Below, piece after piece: positions 1-6,826 of a DNA stretch of 10,026 nt (position 1 is the first letter of the stretch; the number at the start of each line of letters is the position of its first letter). Source of the DNA: JARRQB01 sp965368585. Lineage in GTDB: Bacteria; Pseudomonadota; Gammaproteobacteria; Chromatiales; Chromatiaceae. The stretch is taken from the NCBI GenBank assembly GCA_965368585.1, contig CBDUNM010000176.1:1-10026 (forward strand), written 5' to 3'. A program made the translations under genes and the position numbers. The notes under the pieces were generated by a model. The model was not told where the DNA came from, made no database searches, and saw only the letters and a program-made list of their open reading frames with translations.

Positions 1-709
1 TGCTCGACAATACGCGCTGCGCATCGGCATCCAATATGGCCACCAGGGTATCGGGTGACTGGACGTGCTGCTGCGACGCACTGAGAAACTCGTTGTCGAT
101 GGGCACCAACAGCACCAAGGACCCCATGATGTTATAGCCGGCATCCTCGGCGATTTCGGAAACGACCAGATAGGGCTGGTCGCCCATCGTGGTCAGCAAC
201 GTGTGGCGCTGACTGGCGTTGACGAACAGCTCCGGTTGTTCGACGAAAGCGTCCGGTATCGGGTCCTGGCTGAGCCGGTATTCCTCGCGTATCCGACCGC
301 GCAGGTCGACCAGCAGTATGTGGCTGGGATGCACCACGCCGCTCCAGATGTCCAATTCAGGCAGCCACGCGGGCGGGTGGGTCGTATACCTGACCAGCGG
401 TTTGGTGTCGTCCGGTTCCCAGACTATGGGATCGAGGTAATCGGCGATGCGCCGGTGGTTGGCCATCAACCGGGTGACCCCGGCATAGGCCTGGCGAAAC
501 TGATTGAAGCGAATGAGCGCCTCACGGGCTCGCTGATGCAGTTGGTCGTCCAACTCTTCGGCGAAGATCTCGGCCAACGCGCCACTCTGGCTGTGATCGA
601 TAACCACCCATACCACCAGGCCGGTAGCCAATCCGACCAGCAGCGCCAGCACGGGAATGGGGACGCCTTTAAGGAGACGACGCAGTATGGTCTGACGCGA
701 ACGCTTCAC
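1..709 (-). CDS. Membrane-anchored sensory protein, N-terminal part (3' end outside window)
   Basis: The first 236 residues of a larger protein are visible and the frame runs off the window edge without a stop. The likely start is a GTG at 707-709, because an in-frame TAA lies only three codons upstream. No strong ribosome binding site is seen. The N-terminus is basic (KRSRQ..RRLLKG), followed by one hydrophobic segment at about residues 16-38. A long hydrophilic region then looks extracytoplasmic: a helical part (about 43-90) followed by an alpha/beta part with strand-like runs such as HILLVDLRGRI (130-140) and GSLVLLVPIDNEFLS (196-210). This layout fits the Cache/CHASE-like sensor modules found at the front of histidine kinases, diguanylate cyclases or chemoreceptors. 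Which output domain it carries cannot be seen. The sensor-protein call is inference from architecture; no family-defining motif is visible in this part. Confidence 0.6.
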   Translation of the reverse strand, partial: MKRSRQTILRRLLKGVPIPVLALLVGLATGLVVWVVIDHSQSGALAEIFAEELDDQLHQRAREALIRFNQFRQAYAGVTRLMANHRRIADYLDPIVWEPDDTKPLVRYTTHPPAWLPELDIWSGVVHPSHILLVDLRGRIREEYRLSQDPIPDAFVEQPELFVNASQRHTLLTTMGDQPYLVVSEIAEDAGYNIMGSLVLLVPIDNEFLSASQQHVQSPDTLVAILDADAQRVLSS

Positions 710-809
710 AGTTTGTTAGACACGATTTTCGCGGAGACGAGCCACCGGACCACCTTATTCTTACAATGACAGCCTTGCAGGCTTCGCAAGTCGGTCGCGA
801 AAAAGCCCC

Positions 810-839
810 GCGAAGTGGCGCAAATGCGCCATCGCTTTT
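810..839. repeat. Hairpin with flanking A and T runs (terminator-like)
   Basis: A 6-bp perfect stem TGGCGC/GCGCCA (816-821 and 826-831, loop AAAT) is extended by GCGA/TCGC (810-813 with 832-835) across a two-base AG bulge. Four T follow on the plus strand (836-839), and five A precede it at 800-804. It resembles an intrinsic terminator. However, no plus-strand gene ends here, and on the minus strand it sits about 100 bases upstream of the sensor start, so it could be a leader element instead. Confidence 0.4.
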
Positions 840-1042
840 CTCCACTATCAACTGAAGTGTGGCTGCTGACCAAATGCTATCAAAACGGCTTTAGAAACGT
901 GCCTGGATGATCCGATCGGTAGCGCGCGTGGGCCGCCTGCCGAGAACCTGAACAATCGGGTTTAATTAATAACTCTATGTGCTTATTTTAAATTAATATT
1001 AATCATCTTTCTATTGCGCCGACTCCGAAATGTACGCAAAAC

Positions 1043-1068
1043 AAAACGCGGCCAGCGGCCGCGTTTTT
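1043..1068 (-). terminator. Rho-independent terminator after the PilZ gene
   Basis: An 11-bp perfect inverted repeat (1043-1053 and 1057-1067) with a 3-base loop has a GC-rich core CGCGGCC and ends in A/T runs, so it gives a U-run on both strands. It lies 28 bases past the stop codon of the minus-strand PilZ gene. It would also stop plus-strand transcription. Confidence 0.8.
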
Positions 1069-1096
1069 CGCTCCCTTTTTACCTGTCGGCGTTCGG

Positions 1097-1462
1097 CTAT
1101 CCGATCGCCGCCCGGTTTCGTCCCGGCAACAGCGTGGCCGCACCCGTATCCGCATCGAGGCTCAAAAGCTCCCGCAAGGCGCGCTTGCACGCGGATTCGA
1201 GGTCGTCGAACATCAGACCAAAGCCAAATTCCTTGCGATGAATGACCATGCCCTTGGCTTGAAAACACACCAATGGTCGCTCGTCGTCCGGCTGGAACGA
1301 CACTGTGACCGGTGCATTCAGCGGCATGTCGACGCATTCGGTCGCGACGAACATGCCGCCTGCGCTGACGTCGACCGTAGTGCCGCGTACCAGACCCACG
1401 CGTGGGCATGACACCAGAACGTTGATGGTTACCGGCTTGCGCTCGGTGTATCGATGCTCCAT
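1097..1462 (-). CDS. PilZ-domain protein (predicted c-di-GMP effector)
   Basis: The product is a 121-residue, single-domain cytoplasmic protein. Both PilZ signature elements are present in the usual order: an RxxxR motif near the N-terminus (Arg4 and Arg8 in RYTER) and DxSxxG (Asp31, Ser33, Gly36 in DVSAGG). Beta-rich sequence follows, ending in a GFGLMF strand at 80-85. In this family these residues bind cyclic di-GMP, and the protein passes the signal to a partner by contact; the partner here is unknown. An in-frame ATG lies five codons upstream (1475-1477), but the ATG at 1460-1462 is preferred because a strong GGGAGG sits 7 bases upstream of it. The gene is monocistronic, divergent from the RDD gene, and followed by a strong terminator. 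Confidence 0.85.
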   Translation of the reverse strand: MEHRYTERKPVTINVLVSCPRVGLVRGTTVDVSAGGMFVATECVDMPLNAPVTVSFQPDDERPLVCFQAKGMVIHRKEFGFGLMFDDLESACKRALRELLSLDADTGAATLLPGRNRAAIG

Positions 1463-1469
1463 TCTCCAA

Positions 1470-1475
1470 CCTCCC
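1470..1475 (-). promoter_or_regulatory. Ribosome binding site deciding the PilZ gene start
   Basis: The minus-strand sequence GGGAGG ends 7 bases before the ATG at 1460-1462. It overlaps the alternative upstream ATG (1475-1477), which therefore cannot be served by it. Confidence 0.7.
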
Positions 1476-1609
1476 ATGATCTTGGGACCGCCGGTTTGTT
1501 ATAGAAGTTATCCGGTAAGTCCGGTCAGTATCGAATCTTAAAGACTGTAAAAAAATCAGGATGATTACTAATCTTCGCGGTAATTCCCCTATCAAGAACC
1601 GATTTAATT

Positions 1610-2092
1610 ATGGACGAAGATGCTCAGAAAAAGGCCGACCAAGTCACAAATCCGTCGTTGCCGCGACGCTTGGCTGCGATCGTTTATGACGCGATCGTAG
1701 TCGTCGGTCTGGTGCTGCTGGTCTCCGGCCTCATCGTCATCCCGCTGGGCACCGTCGTCGGCCAGGCGCGCTGGGAAACCCTGCAGCACGCGGTGTGGGT
1801 CAAATCGCTCCTGCAGCTGGTCAACCTGTTGGTCATCATCGGATTTCACGTCGGATTCTGGACCCACGGGGGCCAGACACTGGGCATGCGCGCCTGGCGT
1901 TTACGGGTGATCAAAAACGACGGCACCAACCCGAGCTTCACCGATGCGTGCAAGCGGTATGCGGCGGCCTGGTTGTCGGCGCTGGTGTTTGCCCTGGGTT
2001 TCCTGTCGAGCTTATGGGACCCGCACCGTCTGACCTGGCACGACCGCTTATCGAAAACGCGGCTCGTACTGGAGCCCAAACACACCCGCTGA
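1610..2092 (+). CDS. RDD family integral membrane protein
   Basis: The product is a 160-residue inner-membrane protein with three predicted membrane segments at about residues 26-48, 65-84 and 117-136. The family's namesake residues are visible: PRRLAAIVYD (Arg20 and Asp27), then GQTLGMRAWRLRVI (88-101), and the closing HDRLSKTRLV (144-153) with its conserved Asp. The biochemical role of most RDD proteins is not established, and none can be assigned here. The start ATG at 1610-1612 has only a weak AAGA upstream (1594-1597); no better start is seen. The gene is convergent with lptG, with 14 bases between the stops. An RDD gene beside lptG also occurs in other Gammaproteobacteria such as Pseudomonas (from general knowledge). 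Confidence 0.85.
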   Translation: MDEDAQKKADQVTNPSLPRRLAAIVYDAIVVVGLVLLVSGLIVIPLGTVVGQARWETLQHAVWVKSLLQLVNLLVIIGFHVGFWTHGGQTLGMRAWRLRVIKNDGTNPSFTDACKRYAAAWLSALVFALGFLSSLWDPHRLTWHDRLSKTRLVLEPKHTR

Positions 2093-2106
2093 CGTCAGGC
2101 GTCCGC

Positions 2107-3168
2107 TCAGCTGACCCGGCGCAACAACACCGCGCCCAAGACCAGGAATACCGCTGCCGGCAATGCGGCCGCGAGCCATGGCGTGAAATCATAGACCACC
2201 GATACGAACGAAAAGCCTCGACTGAGGAAATAGAAGACCGAGCCCAACAAGGCACCCGCAAAGATGCGTTGCCCGATCCCGACCGTACGCAAGCTGCCGA
2301 ACACGAAGGGTACGGCGATGATCAACATGACCAGCGTCGCAAACGGCGTCGCCACCTTGGTCCAGAACGCCACCTCATAGGCGGTTGCGGATTGACCGTT
2401 GTCGCGCATGAAGCGGATGTAGCGGTGCAACCCCGTCAGCGGCAGCATGGTCGGCCTGACCAGGACGATGTCCAACAGGCCGGGATCGATCACCGAGTCC
2501 CAGGTTGCCTGCCGGACGTCGCGGCTGGTCACCCGCTGCGGCGAAATACTGCTTTGTCGAATCTCTCGCAGCACCCAATTTGCACCGTCGTGCTCGGCAT
2601 ACCTGGCGTAGGTCACCAGCTGCAGGTCTCGCGCCTCGTTGAACTCGTAGATCGACAGATCCTCCAGTCGCGCGCCCGGCAGAATGCGCCGGATATTGAC
2701 GAAGGCGAGGCCGTCTTTCGCCCAAAAACCGTAGCGGGACTGCAGTGTTATCTGCTGGCTCTGCTGCTCCGCCTTGTAACGCAGCCCGAACTGTTCCGCG
2801 GCCGGCGCCACGAACTCCCCTACCAGAAAGACCACGAACATCATCAACAGGCCGGTTTTGAGCACGGCAACGACGATTTTCCGAATCGAGAAACCGGCGG
2901 CGCGCATGGCCACCAGTTCGCCGTGATTGGCCAGTCCGCCGAGCCCGATCAGACTGCCGATGAGCGCGGCAACGGGAAATACCTCGAACGAATAGCGCGG
3001 CGCTGCCAGCAGCGCGACGAGCAAAGCGTCGGCGATCGAATAAAACCCCTTCCCCACATCGTCCATTTCCTCGACGAACGAAAAGAACACCAGCAGCGAC
3101 AGCAACACGATCAGGGTGACCGCGCTCGCCCGAACGAGGGTGCCGCCGATGTAGCGTTCCAGCAGCAC
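2107..3168 (-). CDS. lptG: LPS export ABC transporter permease LptG
   Basis: The product is a 353-residue inner-membrane permease. With LptF and the ATPase LptB (not in the window) it extracts lipopolysaccharide from the inner membrane and pushes it onto the LptC/LptA/LptD bridge. The architecture is standard: three N-terminal membrane segments (about 11-32, 61-80, 98-118), a periplasmic beta-jellyroll region (about 125-255), and three C-terminal membrane segments (about 268-291, 301-320, 329-350). The NHGELVAMRAAGF segment (81-93, Glu84) matches the cytoplasmic coupling helix that contacts LptB. The LHRYIRFMRDNGQSATAYEVAFW stretch (248-270) is typical of LptG. Length is close to the E. coli protein. 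The GTG start lies one base after the lptF TGA, so translation is probably coupled. No terminator is visible after the stop. Confidence 0.95.
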   Translation of the reverse strand: MLLERYIGGTLVRASAVTLIVLLSLLVFFSFVEEMDDVGKGFYSIADALLVALLAAPRYSFEVFPVAALIGSLIGLGGLANHGELVAMRAAGFSIRKIVVAVLKTGLLMMFVVFLVGEFVAPAAEQFGLRYKAEQQSQQITLQSRYGFWAKDGLAFVNIRRILPGARLEDLSIYEFNEARDLQLVTYARYAEHDGANWVLREIRQSSISPQRVTSRDVRQATWDSVIDPGLLDIVLVRPTMLPLTGLHRYIRFMRDNGQSATAYEVAFWTKVATPFATLVMLIIAVPFVFGSLRTVGIGQRIFAGALLGSVFYFLSRGFSFVSVVYDFTPWLAAALPAAVFLVLGAVLLRRVS

Positions 3169-3169
3169 C

Positions 3170-4267
3170 TCAGCGCTCTGCGAACAGGCGTTTACGCCGG
3201 GTCGCGAACCACATCGAATCCCAGACCGTGACCGACACGGCCACCAGTCCCATCGACAGGGGGACCCACCACATGCCCAACCACTCGGGTGTCACGCCTT
3301 CCGCCATCCAGCGCTCGGCCGTGCGTTGCAGATTCATGAATACGACATAGACCAGAACGGCGAGCATCAGGCGGCCGTAAATCCCCTCACGGGGCAACGA
3401 TCTGGCCAGCGGCACGCTGACGACGACAAAGGCGAGCACGGCCAACGGAAAAGACCAGCGATACTGCAGTTCGGTGCGTTCGCGCAAACTCTCGGCATGC
3501 CAGAGATCCTGCCAACTGCGGGCGGAAACCGAACTGAGCGGTGTGGCGCGCGCCGCGGAGGGGATCTTGATGCCGTACTCGCTGAACCGGCCGATGGAGA
3601 AATCGCTGACGCCCGGCTGGCCGTCGTAGCGACTGCCGTCCTGCAACACCACGTAGCGGGCGCCGGTTTCCGGATCCACGCGCTGCAAGGCACGCCCGGC
3701 GCTGACGATGCCCAGTTTTCCCTGTTGCCGATGCTGCACGAATACCCCGAGCAAGGCGCCATCGGCGGCGACCGCCTCCGCGTAAAAAACCAGCTCGCCG
3801 CGGCTGAATTCATTGAACCGCCCGGGCTTGAGACCGGAGATCTCGAGACTGGCCTGCTCGTCGGCCTTGATCTGCTCCTCCTTTGCCTTCGCCCAGGGGA
3901 GCACCTCCATCACCAGCACCAAAACCGCCAGCGCCAGCGGAACGGCCGCAACGAAAAACGCACGATAGATGCGCAGGGGCCCGACGCCGGCAGCCTCCAG
4001 CGCGATTATTTCGCTGTCCCGGTACATGCGGCCCAACACCCACAGGATGGAGAAGAAGAAGGCCGGCGGAATCACCCGGCCCGCCACACGCAGCATCTCC
4101 AGGCCGACCACCGCCCAAAATGTATCCTGGCCGATCGAACCGGTCGCGACCTGACCGAGCAGACGCACCATGTAGTTGGCGAGCAAAACCGACAACAACA
4201 CGCCCAGGATCAACCCAAGCGCCTTGAAGACCTCGCGAAACAGCAGTCGGTCAACAGTGCCGATCAC
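3170..4267 (-). CDS. lptF: LPS export ABC transporter permease LptF
   Basis: The product is a 365-residue inner-membrane permease, partner of LptG in the LptB2FG transporter. Membrane segments are predicted at about 13-36, 63-80, 101-124, 269-289, 298-315 and 330-350. A periplasmic jellyroll lies between the two triplets (about 130-260). The RDSEIIALEAAGVG segment (83-96, Glu86) corresponds to the coupling helix that docks in LptB. The start is a GTG (4265-4267) without a clear ribosome binding site. It is kept because the downstream VDRLLFREVFKAL matches the usual LptF N-terminus. The gene is first of the lptF-lptG operon, which is divergent from pepA exactly as in E. coli. The shared promoter region is 4268-4446. 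Confidence 0.95.
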   Translation of the reverse strand: MIGTVDRLLFREVFKALGLILGVLLSVLLANYMVRLLGQVATGSIGQDTFWAVVGLEMLRVAGRVIPPAFFFSILWVLGRMYRDSEIIALEAAGVGPLRIYRAFFVAAVPLALAVLVLVMEVLPWAKAKEEQIKADEQASLEISGLKPGRFNEFSRGELVFYAEAVAADGALLGVFVQHRQQGKLGIVSAGRALQRVDPETGARYVVLQDGSRYDGQPGVSDFSIGRFSEYGIKIPSAARATPLSSVSARSWQDLWHAESLRERTELQYRWSFPLAVLAFVVVSVPLARSLPREGIYGRLMLAVLVYVVFMNLQRTAERWMAEGVTPEWLGMWWVPLSMGLVAVSVTVWDSMWFATRRKRLFAER

Positions 4268-4301
4268 GACGTACCGGACCGCGCCCAGCAGGCCGCGCTA
4301 A

Positions 4302-4330
4302 TTTACTCAATTGAATAAAGTTCCTGTAAA
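4302..4330. promoter_or_regulatory. Candidate mirror-symmetric bidirectional promoter for lptF and pepA
   Basis: On the plus strand TTTACT (4302-4307) and TGTAAA (4325-4330) are separated by 17 bases. On the minus strand the same positions read TTTACA, 17 bases, AGTAAA. The -35 boxes match consensus at 4 of 6 (plus) and 5 of 6 (minus) positions. The -10 boxes are weaker, at 4 of 6 (plus) and 3 of 6 (minus). The region is AT-rich within GC-rich surroundings and lies between divergent genes. This is inference from sequence only. Confidence 0.35.
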
Positions 4331-4334
4331 CTTT

Positions 4335-4349
4335 CAGCGGAATCCGCTG
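4335..4349 (+). repeat. Small hairpin in the pepA leader
   Basis: CAGCGG and CCGCTG (4335-4340 and 4344-4349) form a perfect 6-bp stem with a 3-base loop. No T-run follows, so it is not a terminator. It lies just downstream of the candidate plus-strand -10 box, near the expected transcript start. Confidence 0.35.
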
Positions 4350-4446
4350 CCCAATCGGCAACCTGGCAGGGGCAGCTTGCAACATGCCGGGCCGTTGACA
4401 AGTGCGTTGAATGATAAATCAGGCCGCCACCGCAAAGGACCCGTAA

Positions 4447-5949
4447 ATGATTTACACGACAAAATCTGACGACATCGCCACGGTCAAGACCCAGTGCCTG
4501 GTGGTCGGTATTCATGCACCGCGCAAATTGACGGACGCGGCCAAGTTACTGGACGAAGCGGCGGGGGGCTTGCTGTCGCGCATGCTGCGCAAGGGTGACC
4601 TGGAACTCAATGCGAGTCAAACGCAGATGCTGTTCGACGTGCCCGGGATCGAGGCCGAGCGCGTCCTGGTGCTTGGACTCGGATCGCCGCAAGAGCGCAA
4701 TTCGTCGACCTACGCCAGGCAGGTCGGTTCGGCGGTCGGCGCGCTACAGTCCTCCAGAGCGGTCGACGCGGTGTTCGCGCGTCCCGAGACCTTCGCCGAG
4801 CAAACCGCCCTGTACGCGAACGTGCGTGACCTGGTCATCGCCGCGGAGACGGCCGCCTACCGCTTCGACGAGTGCAAGTCGACGCCCGATACGCCACCCA
4901 AGTACCCCCTCAAACGCATCGGCATACTGCTCGACGACAAGCGCCGCAAGCGCACCGCCGACAAGGCGGCGAACCACGGCAAAGGCATCGCCGACGGCAT
5001 GAAACTCGCGAAGGACCTCGCCAATCTTCCCGGCAATATCTGCACGCCGACCTATCTGGCCGACCAGGCACGATCGCTCGCGCGCCGGTCCAAGCAGTTG
5101 AAAGTCTCGGTGCTCGACGAAAAGGACATGCAAAAGCTGGGAATGGGGGCGTTACTGTCGGTTTCGCGAGGCAGTCGCCAACCGGCCAAACTGATCGTGA
5201 TGGAGTACAAAGGCGGCAAACAGGGCAGCAAGCCGGTCACCCTGGTCGGCAAGGGTCTGACCTTCGACGCGGGCGGCATCTCGATCAAGCCGGCCGCGAG
5301 TATGGACGAGATGAAATACGACATGTGCGGCGGCGCGAGCGTCATCGGCACCCTGGCCGCCTGCGTCGATCTGAAGCTGCCGCTGAACGTGGTGGGCATT
5401 GTGCCGTCTTCCGAGAATCTGCCCGACGGCGACGCCAACAAACCGGGCGACATCGTAACCAGCATGTCGGGGCAGACCATCGAGATTCTGAACACGGATG
5501 CCGAAGGCCGATTGATTCTTTGCGATGCCTTGACCTACGCCGAACGCTTCGATCCGGCCGCGGTGGTGGATATCGCCACGCTGACGGGGGCCTGCATTGT
5601 CGCGTTGGGCCACGAAGCATCGGGGCTGATGGCCAACAACGACGACCTCGCCGCGGAACTGCTGGCGGCCGGGCGGCATTCCGGCGACCGCGCCTGGCAG
5701 CTGCCGCTGTGGGACGAGTACCAGGAGCAACTGAAAAGCAACTTCGCGGACATGGCCAACATCGGTAACCGTGGTGCCGGCACCATTACCGCGGCGTGTT
5801 TTCTGTCGCGCTACACCAAGAAGTTCAAATGGGCACATCTCGACATCGCCGGCACCGCGTGGAAGACCGGCGGCGAGAAAGGCGCGACCGGTCGCCCGGT
5901 GCCCTTGTTGACGCAGTTCCTGCTGCAGCGCTGCCGGCTGAGCGAGTAG
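4447..5949 (+). CDS. pepA: Leucyl aminopeptidase PepA (M17 family)
   Basis: The product is a 500-residue cytosolic metallo-exopeptidase that removes N-terminal residues from peptides, normally as a hexamer with two metal ions per subunit. All expected active-site residues are present in the C-terminal catalytic domain: Lys269 and Asp274 (in GKGLTFDAGG), Lys281 (SIKP), Asp292 (YDMCGG), and Asp351, Glu353 and Arg355 in the hallmark NTDAEGRL. They fall within one residue of the E. coli numbering. The N-terminal domain (about 1-165) is the more variable part. In E. coli PepA also binds DNA, acting in Xer recombination of ColE1-type plasmids and in carAB control; whether this one does is unknown. 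AAGGA at 4435-4439 lies 7 bases before the ATG. The gene is followed after 12 bases by holC and is very probably cotranscribed with it. Confidence 0.96.
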   Translation: MIYTTKSDDIATVKTQCLVVGIHAPRKLTDAAKLLDEAAGGLLSRMLRKGDLELNASQTQMLFDVPGIEAERVLVLGLGSPQERNSSTYARQVGSAVGALQSSRAVDAVFARPETFAEQTALYANVRDLVIAAETAAYRFDECKSTPDTPPKYPLKRIGILLDDKRRKRTADKAANHGKGIADGMKLAKDLANLPGNICTPTYLADQARSLARRSKQLKVSVLDEKDMQKLGMGALLSVSRGSRQPAKLIVMEYKGGKQGSKPVTLVGKGLTFDAGGISIKPAASMDEMKYDMCGGASVIGTLAACVDLKLPLNVVGIVPSSENLPDGDANKPGDIVTSMSGQTIEILNTDAEGRLILCDALTYAERFDPAAVVDIATLTGACIVALGHEASGLMANNDDLAAELLAAGRHSGDRAWQLPLWDEYQEQLKSNFADMANIGNRGAGTITAACFLSRYTKKFKWAHLDIAGTAWKTGGEKGATGRPVPLLTQFLLQRCRLSE

Positions 5950-5961
5950 CGGGCGGGACCG

Positions 5962-6390
5962 ATGACACGGGTCGACTTTTACGTACTCCAAAAAAACGCC
6001 AGCGGCAATCGCTACATGCTGGCATGTCGTATCGCGGAAAAGGCCTGGCAACAAGGCCACCGAGTGCTGATCCACACGCAGTCGGGCGACGACGCAAACC
6101 ACATGGACCGGCTGCTCTGGACGTTTCGCGACCAGAGCTTCGTACCGCACGGATTGCTTGAAACCGCCGACAGGGCGTTGAATCCGGTGCTGATCGGCAG
6201 CGGCGACGACGCGGGTGACGAGCACGATGTGCTCGTCAATCTGACGGAGCAGGTTCCCCAGTTTTTCAGCCGCTTCGAAAGAGTGGCAGAATGCCTGGAC
6301 AGTGAAAAATCGGTTCGACGTGGCGGACGCGCGCGGTTTCGATTCTATCGAGACCACGGCTACCCGCTGCAAACTCATGAAATAAAATAG
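5962..6390 (+). CDS. holC: DNA polymerase III chi subunit HolC
   Basis: The product is a 142-residue cytoplasmic protein, close to the E. coli length of 147. In the clamp-loader complex the chi subunit pairs with psi (HolD) and links the polymerase III holoenzyme to single-stranded-DNA-binding protein. Typical features are the opening TRVDFYVL, the conserved run ending in KAWQQGHRVLIHT (27-39), an internal FVPHGLL (59-65), and the closing FRFYRDHGYPL. The pepA-holC linkage is the normal gammaproteobacterial order. A purine/G-rich stretch (5951-5958) before the ATG can serve as ribosome binding site. The stop codon TAG (6388-6390) overlaps the ribosome binding site of the next gene. Confidence 0.93.
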   Translation: MTRVDFYVLQKNASGNRYMLACRIAEKAWQQGHRVLIHTQSGDDANHMDRLLWTFRDQSFVPHGLLETADRALNPVLIGSGDDAGDEHDVLVNLTEQVPQFFSRFERVAECLDSEKSVRRGGRARFRFYRDHGYPLQTHEIK

Positions 6391-6392
6391 GA
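6389..6392 (+). promoter_or_regulatory. Ribosome binding site overlapping the holC stop codon
   Basis: AGGA begins within the holC TAG stop and ends 8 bases before the GTG at 6401. It supports that GTG as a real start and implies coupled translation with holC. Confidence 0.55.
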
Positions 6393-6400
6393 TTCCGGCT

Positions 6401-6682
6401 GTGAATAGCAACAAACCCATACCCGTACTGACAGAAGTGATCGGGGAACCGCGCGAGCCCTTACCGGTAAGCGCGTTCGACCCGGTCCGCGCGGAGGCCT
6501 TGGCGCAGGCGCTCGAAGCACAACTGCAACCGCTGATCAAAGACGCCATTCGCAACGCGGTCAAGGACAGCGCGCGGCGCATGGCGCGCGACCTGCGTAC
6601 GCGCGTCGATTCGGAGCTCGAAGTGATGGTGCGTGAGGCGATCCGGCAGGTCGCCAAGGCGAGTCGGCGCGCGCTGGACTGA
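6401..6682 (+). CDS. Small hypothetical helical protein in the pepA-holC operon
   Basis: The product is a 93-residue protein whose family I do not recognise. Residues 1-26 are proline-rich and probably disordered. Residues 27-92 look like one long, charged, amphipathic helical region, with alternating acidic and basic patches and regularly spaced hydrophobic residues, ending in a basic tail (IRQVAKASRRALD). There is no signal peptide, membrane segment or cysteine. The start is a GTG (6401-6403) with an AGGA 8 bases upstream. The gene begins 10 bases after the holC stop, so it is read as the third gene of the operon. In E. coli valS follows holC; here this small gene takes that place and no valS is visible. 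Operon position, ribosome binding site and codon pattern support a real gene; its function is unknown. Confidence 0.7.
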   Translation: MNSNKPIPVLTEVIGEPREPLPVSAFDPVRAEALAQALEAQLQPLIKDAIRNAVKDSARRMARDLRTRVDSELEVMVREAIRQVAKASRRALD

Positions 6683-6713
6683 CCGAACGCGTTTTGTACG
6701 TCCCGTGTCGCTA

Positions 6714-6768
6714 ACCCGTATGTTGGACCAGCCGATCGGGGACGGGCGCGATCCTCCCGGGTACGGGT
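6714..6768. repeat. Long-loop inverted repeat downstream of the small gene
   Basis: ACCCGTA at 6714-6720 and TACGGGT at 6762-6768 are exact inverted copies, 7 bp, with about 41 bases between them. The inner segment is G-rich, with further G-runs at 6738-6741 and 6743-6745 among others. There is no T-run, so it is not a standard terminator. Confidence 0.3.
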
Positions 6769-6826
6769 GCAACTTGCAGGCTAACCGGCCGCGGGCAATG
6801 GCGCGTCGACTGGCGAGCGTGCGGAG

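Larger units (their letters stand above)
710..1096. other. Gene-free intergenic stretch between pilZ-type gene and sensor gene
   Basis: These 387 bases contain no convincing gene on either strand. They hold a hairpin at 810-835 flanked by A and T runs, a strongly AT-rich tract at about 961-1016, and the terminator at 1043-1068. Since both flanking genes are on the minus strand, the promoter of the sensor gene should lie here. No clear -35/-10 pair with good spacing was found. Confidence 0.6.

Noticed and set aside
65..769. Plus-strand open frame of 234 codons at the left edge
   Set aside because: The minus strand here encodes a protein with a clear signal-anchor and protein-like composition; the plus-strand product is Gln/His-rich and shadow-like.
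669..851. Minus-strand 60-codon open frame upstream of the sensor gene
   Set aside because: It overlaps the sensor start by about 40 bases and reads through the 810-835 hairpin. It lacks a convincing ribosome binding site and resembles no known peptide.
1563..1573. Short palindrome GATTACTAATC upstream of the RDD gene as a possible operator
   Set aside because: Five paired bases around one centre base in an AT-rich spacer are expected by chance; there is no second copy.
1795..3231. Long plus-strand open frame (478 codons) across lptG
   Set aside because: It lies opposite lptG, which matches its family along its whole length. The predicted product is Gln/His/Arg-rich, low-complexity and typical of an antisense shadow in GC-rich DNA.
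4395..4420. Perfect TTGACA upstream of pepA, followed by GATAAAT
   Set aside because: The spacing to the only -10-like sequence is about 12-14 bases, too short for a normal sigma-70 promoter. It is probably coincidental.
5152..6657. Long minus-strand open frame (501 codons) opposite pepA and holC
   Set aside because: The well-conserved pepA and holC genes occupy the other strand; the antisense product shows no domain.
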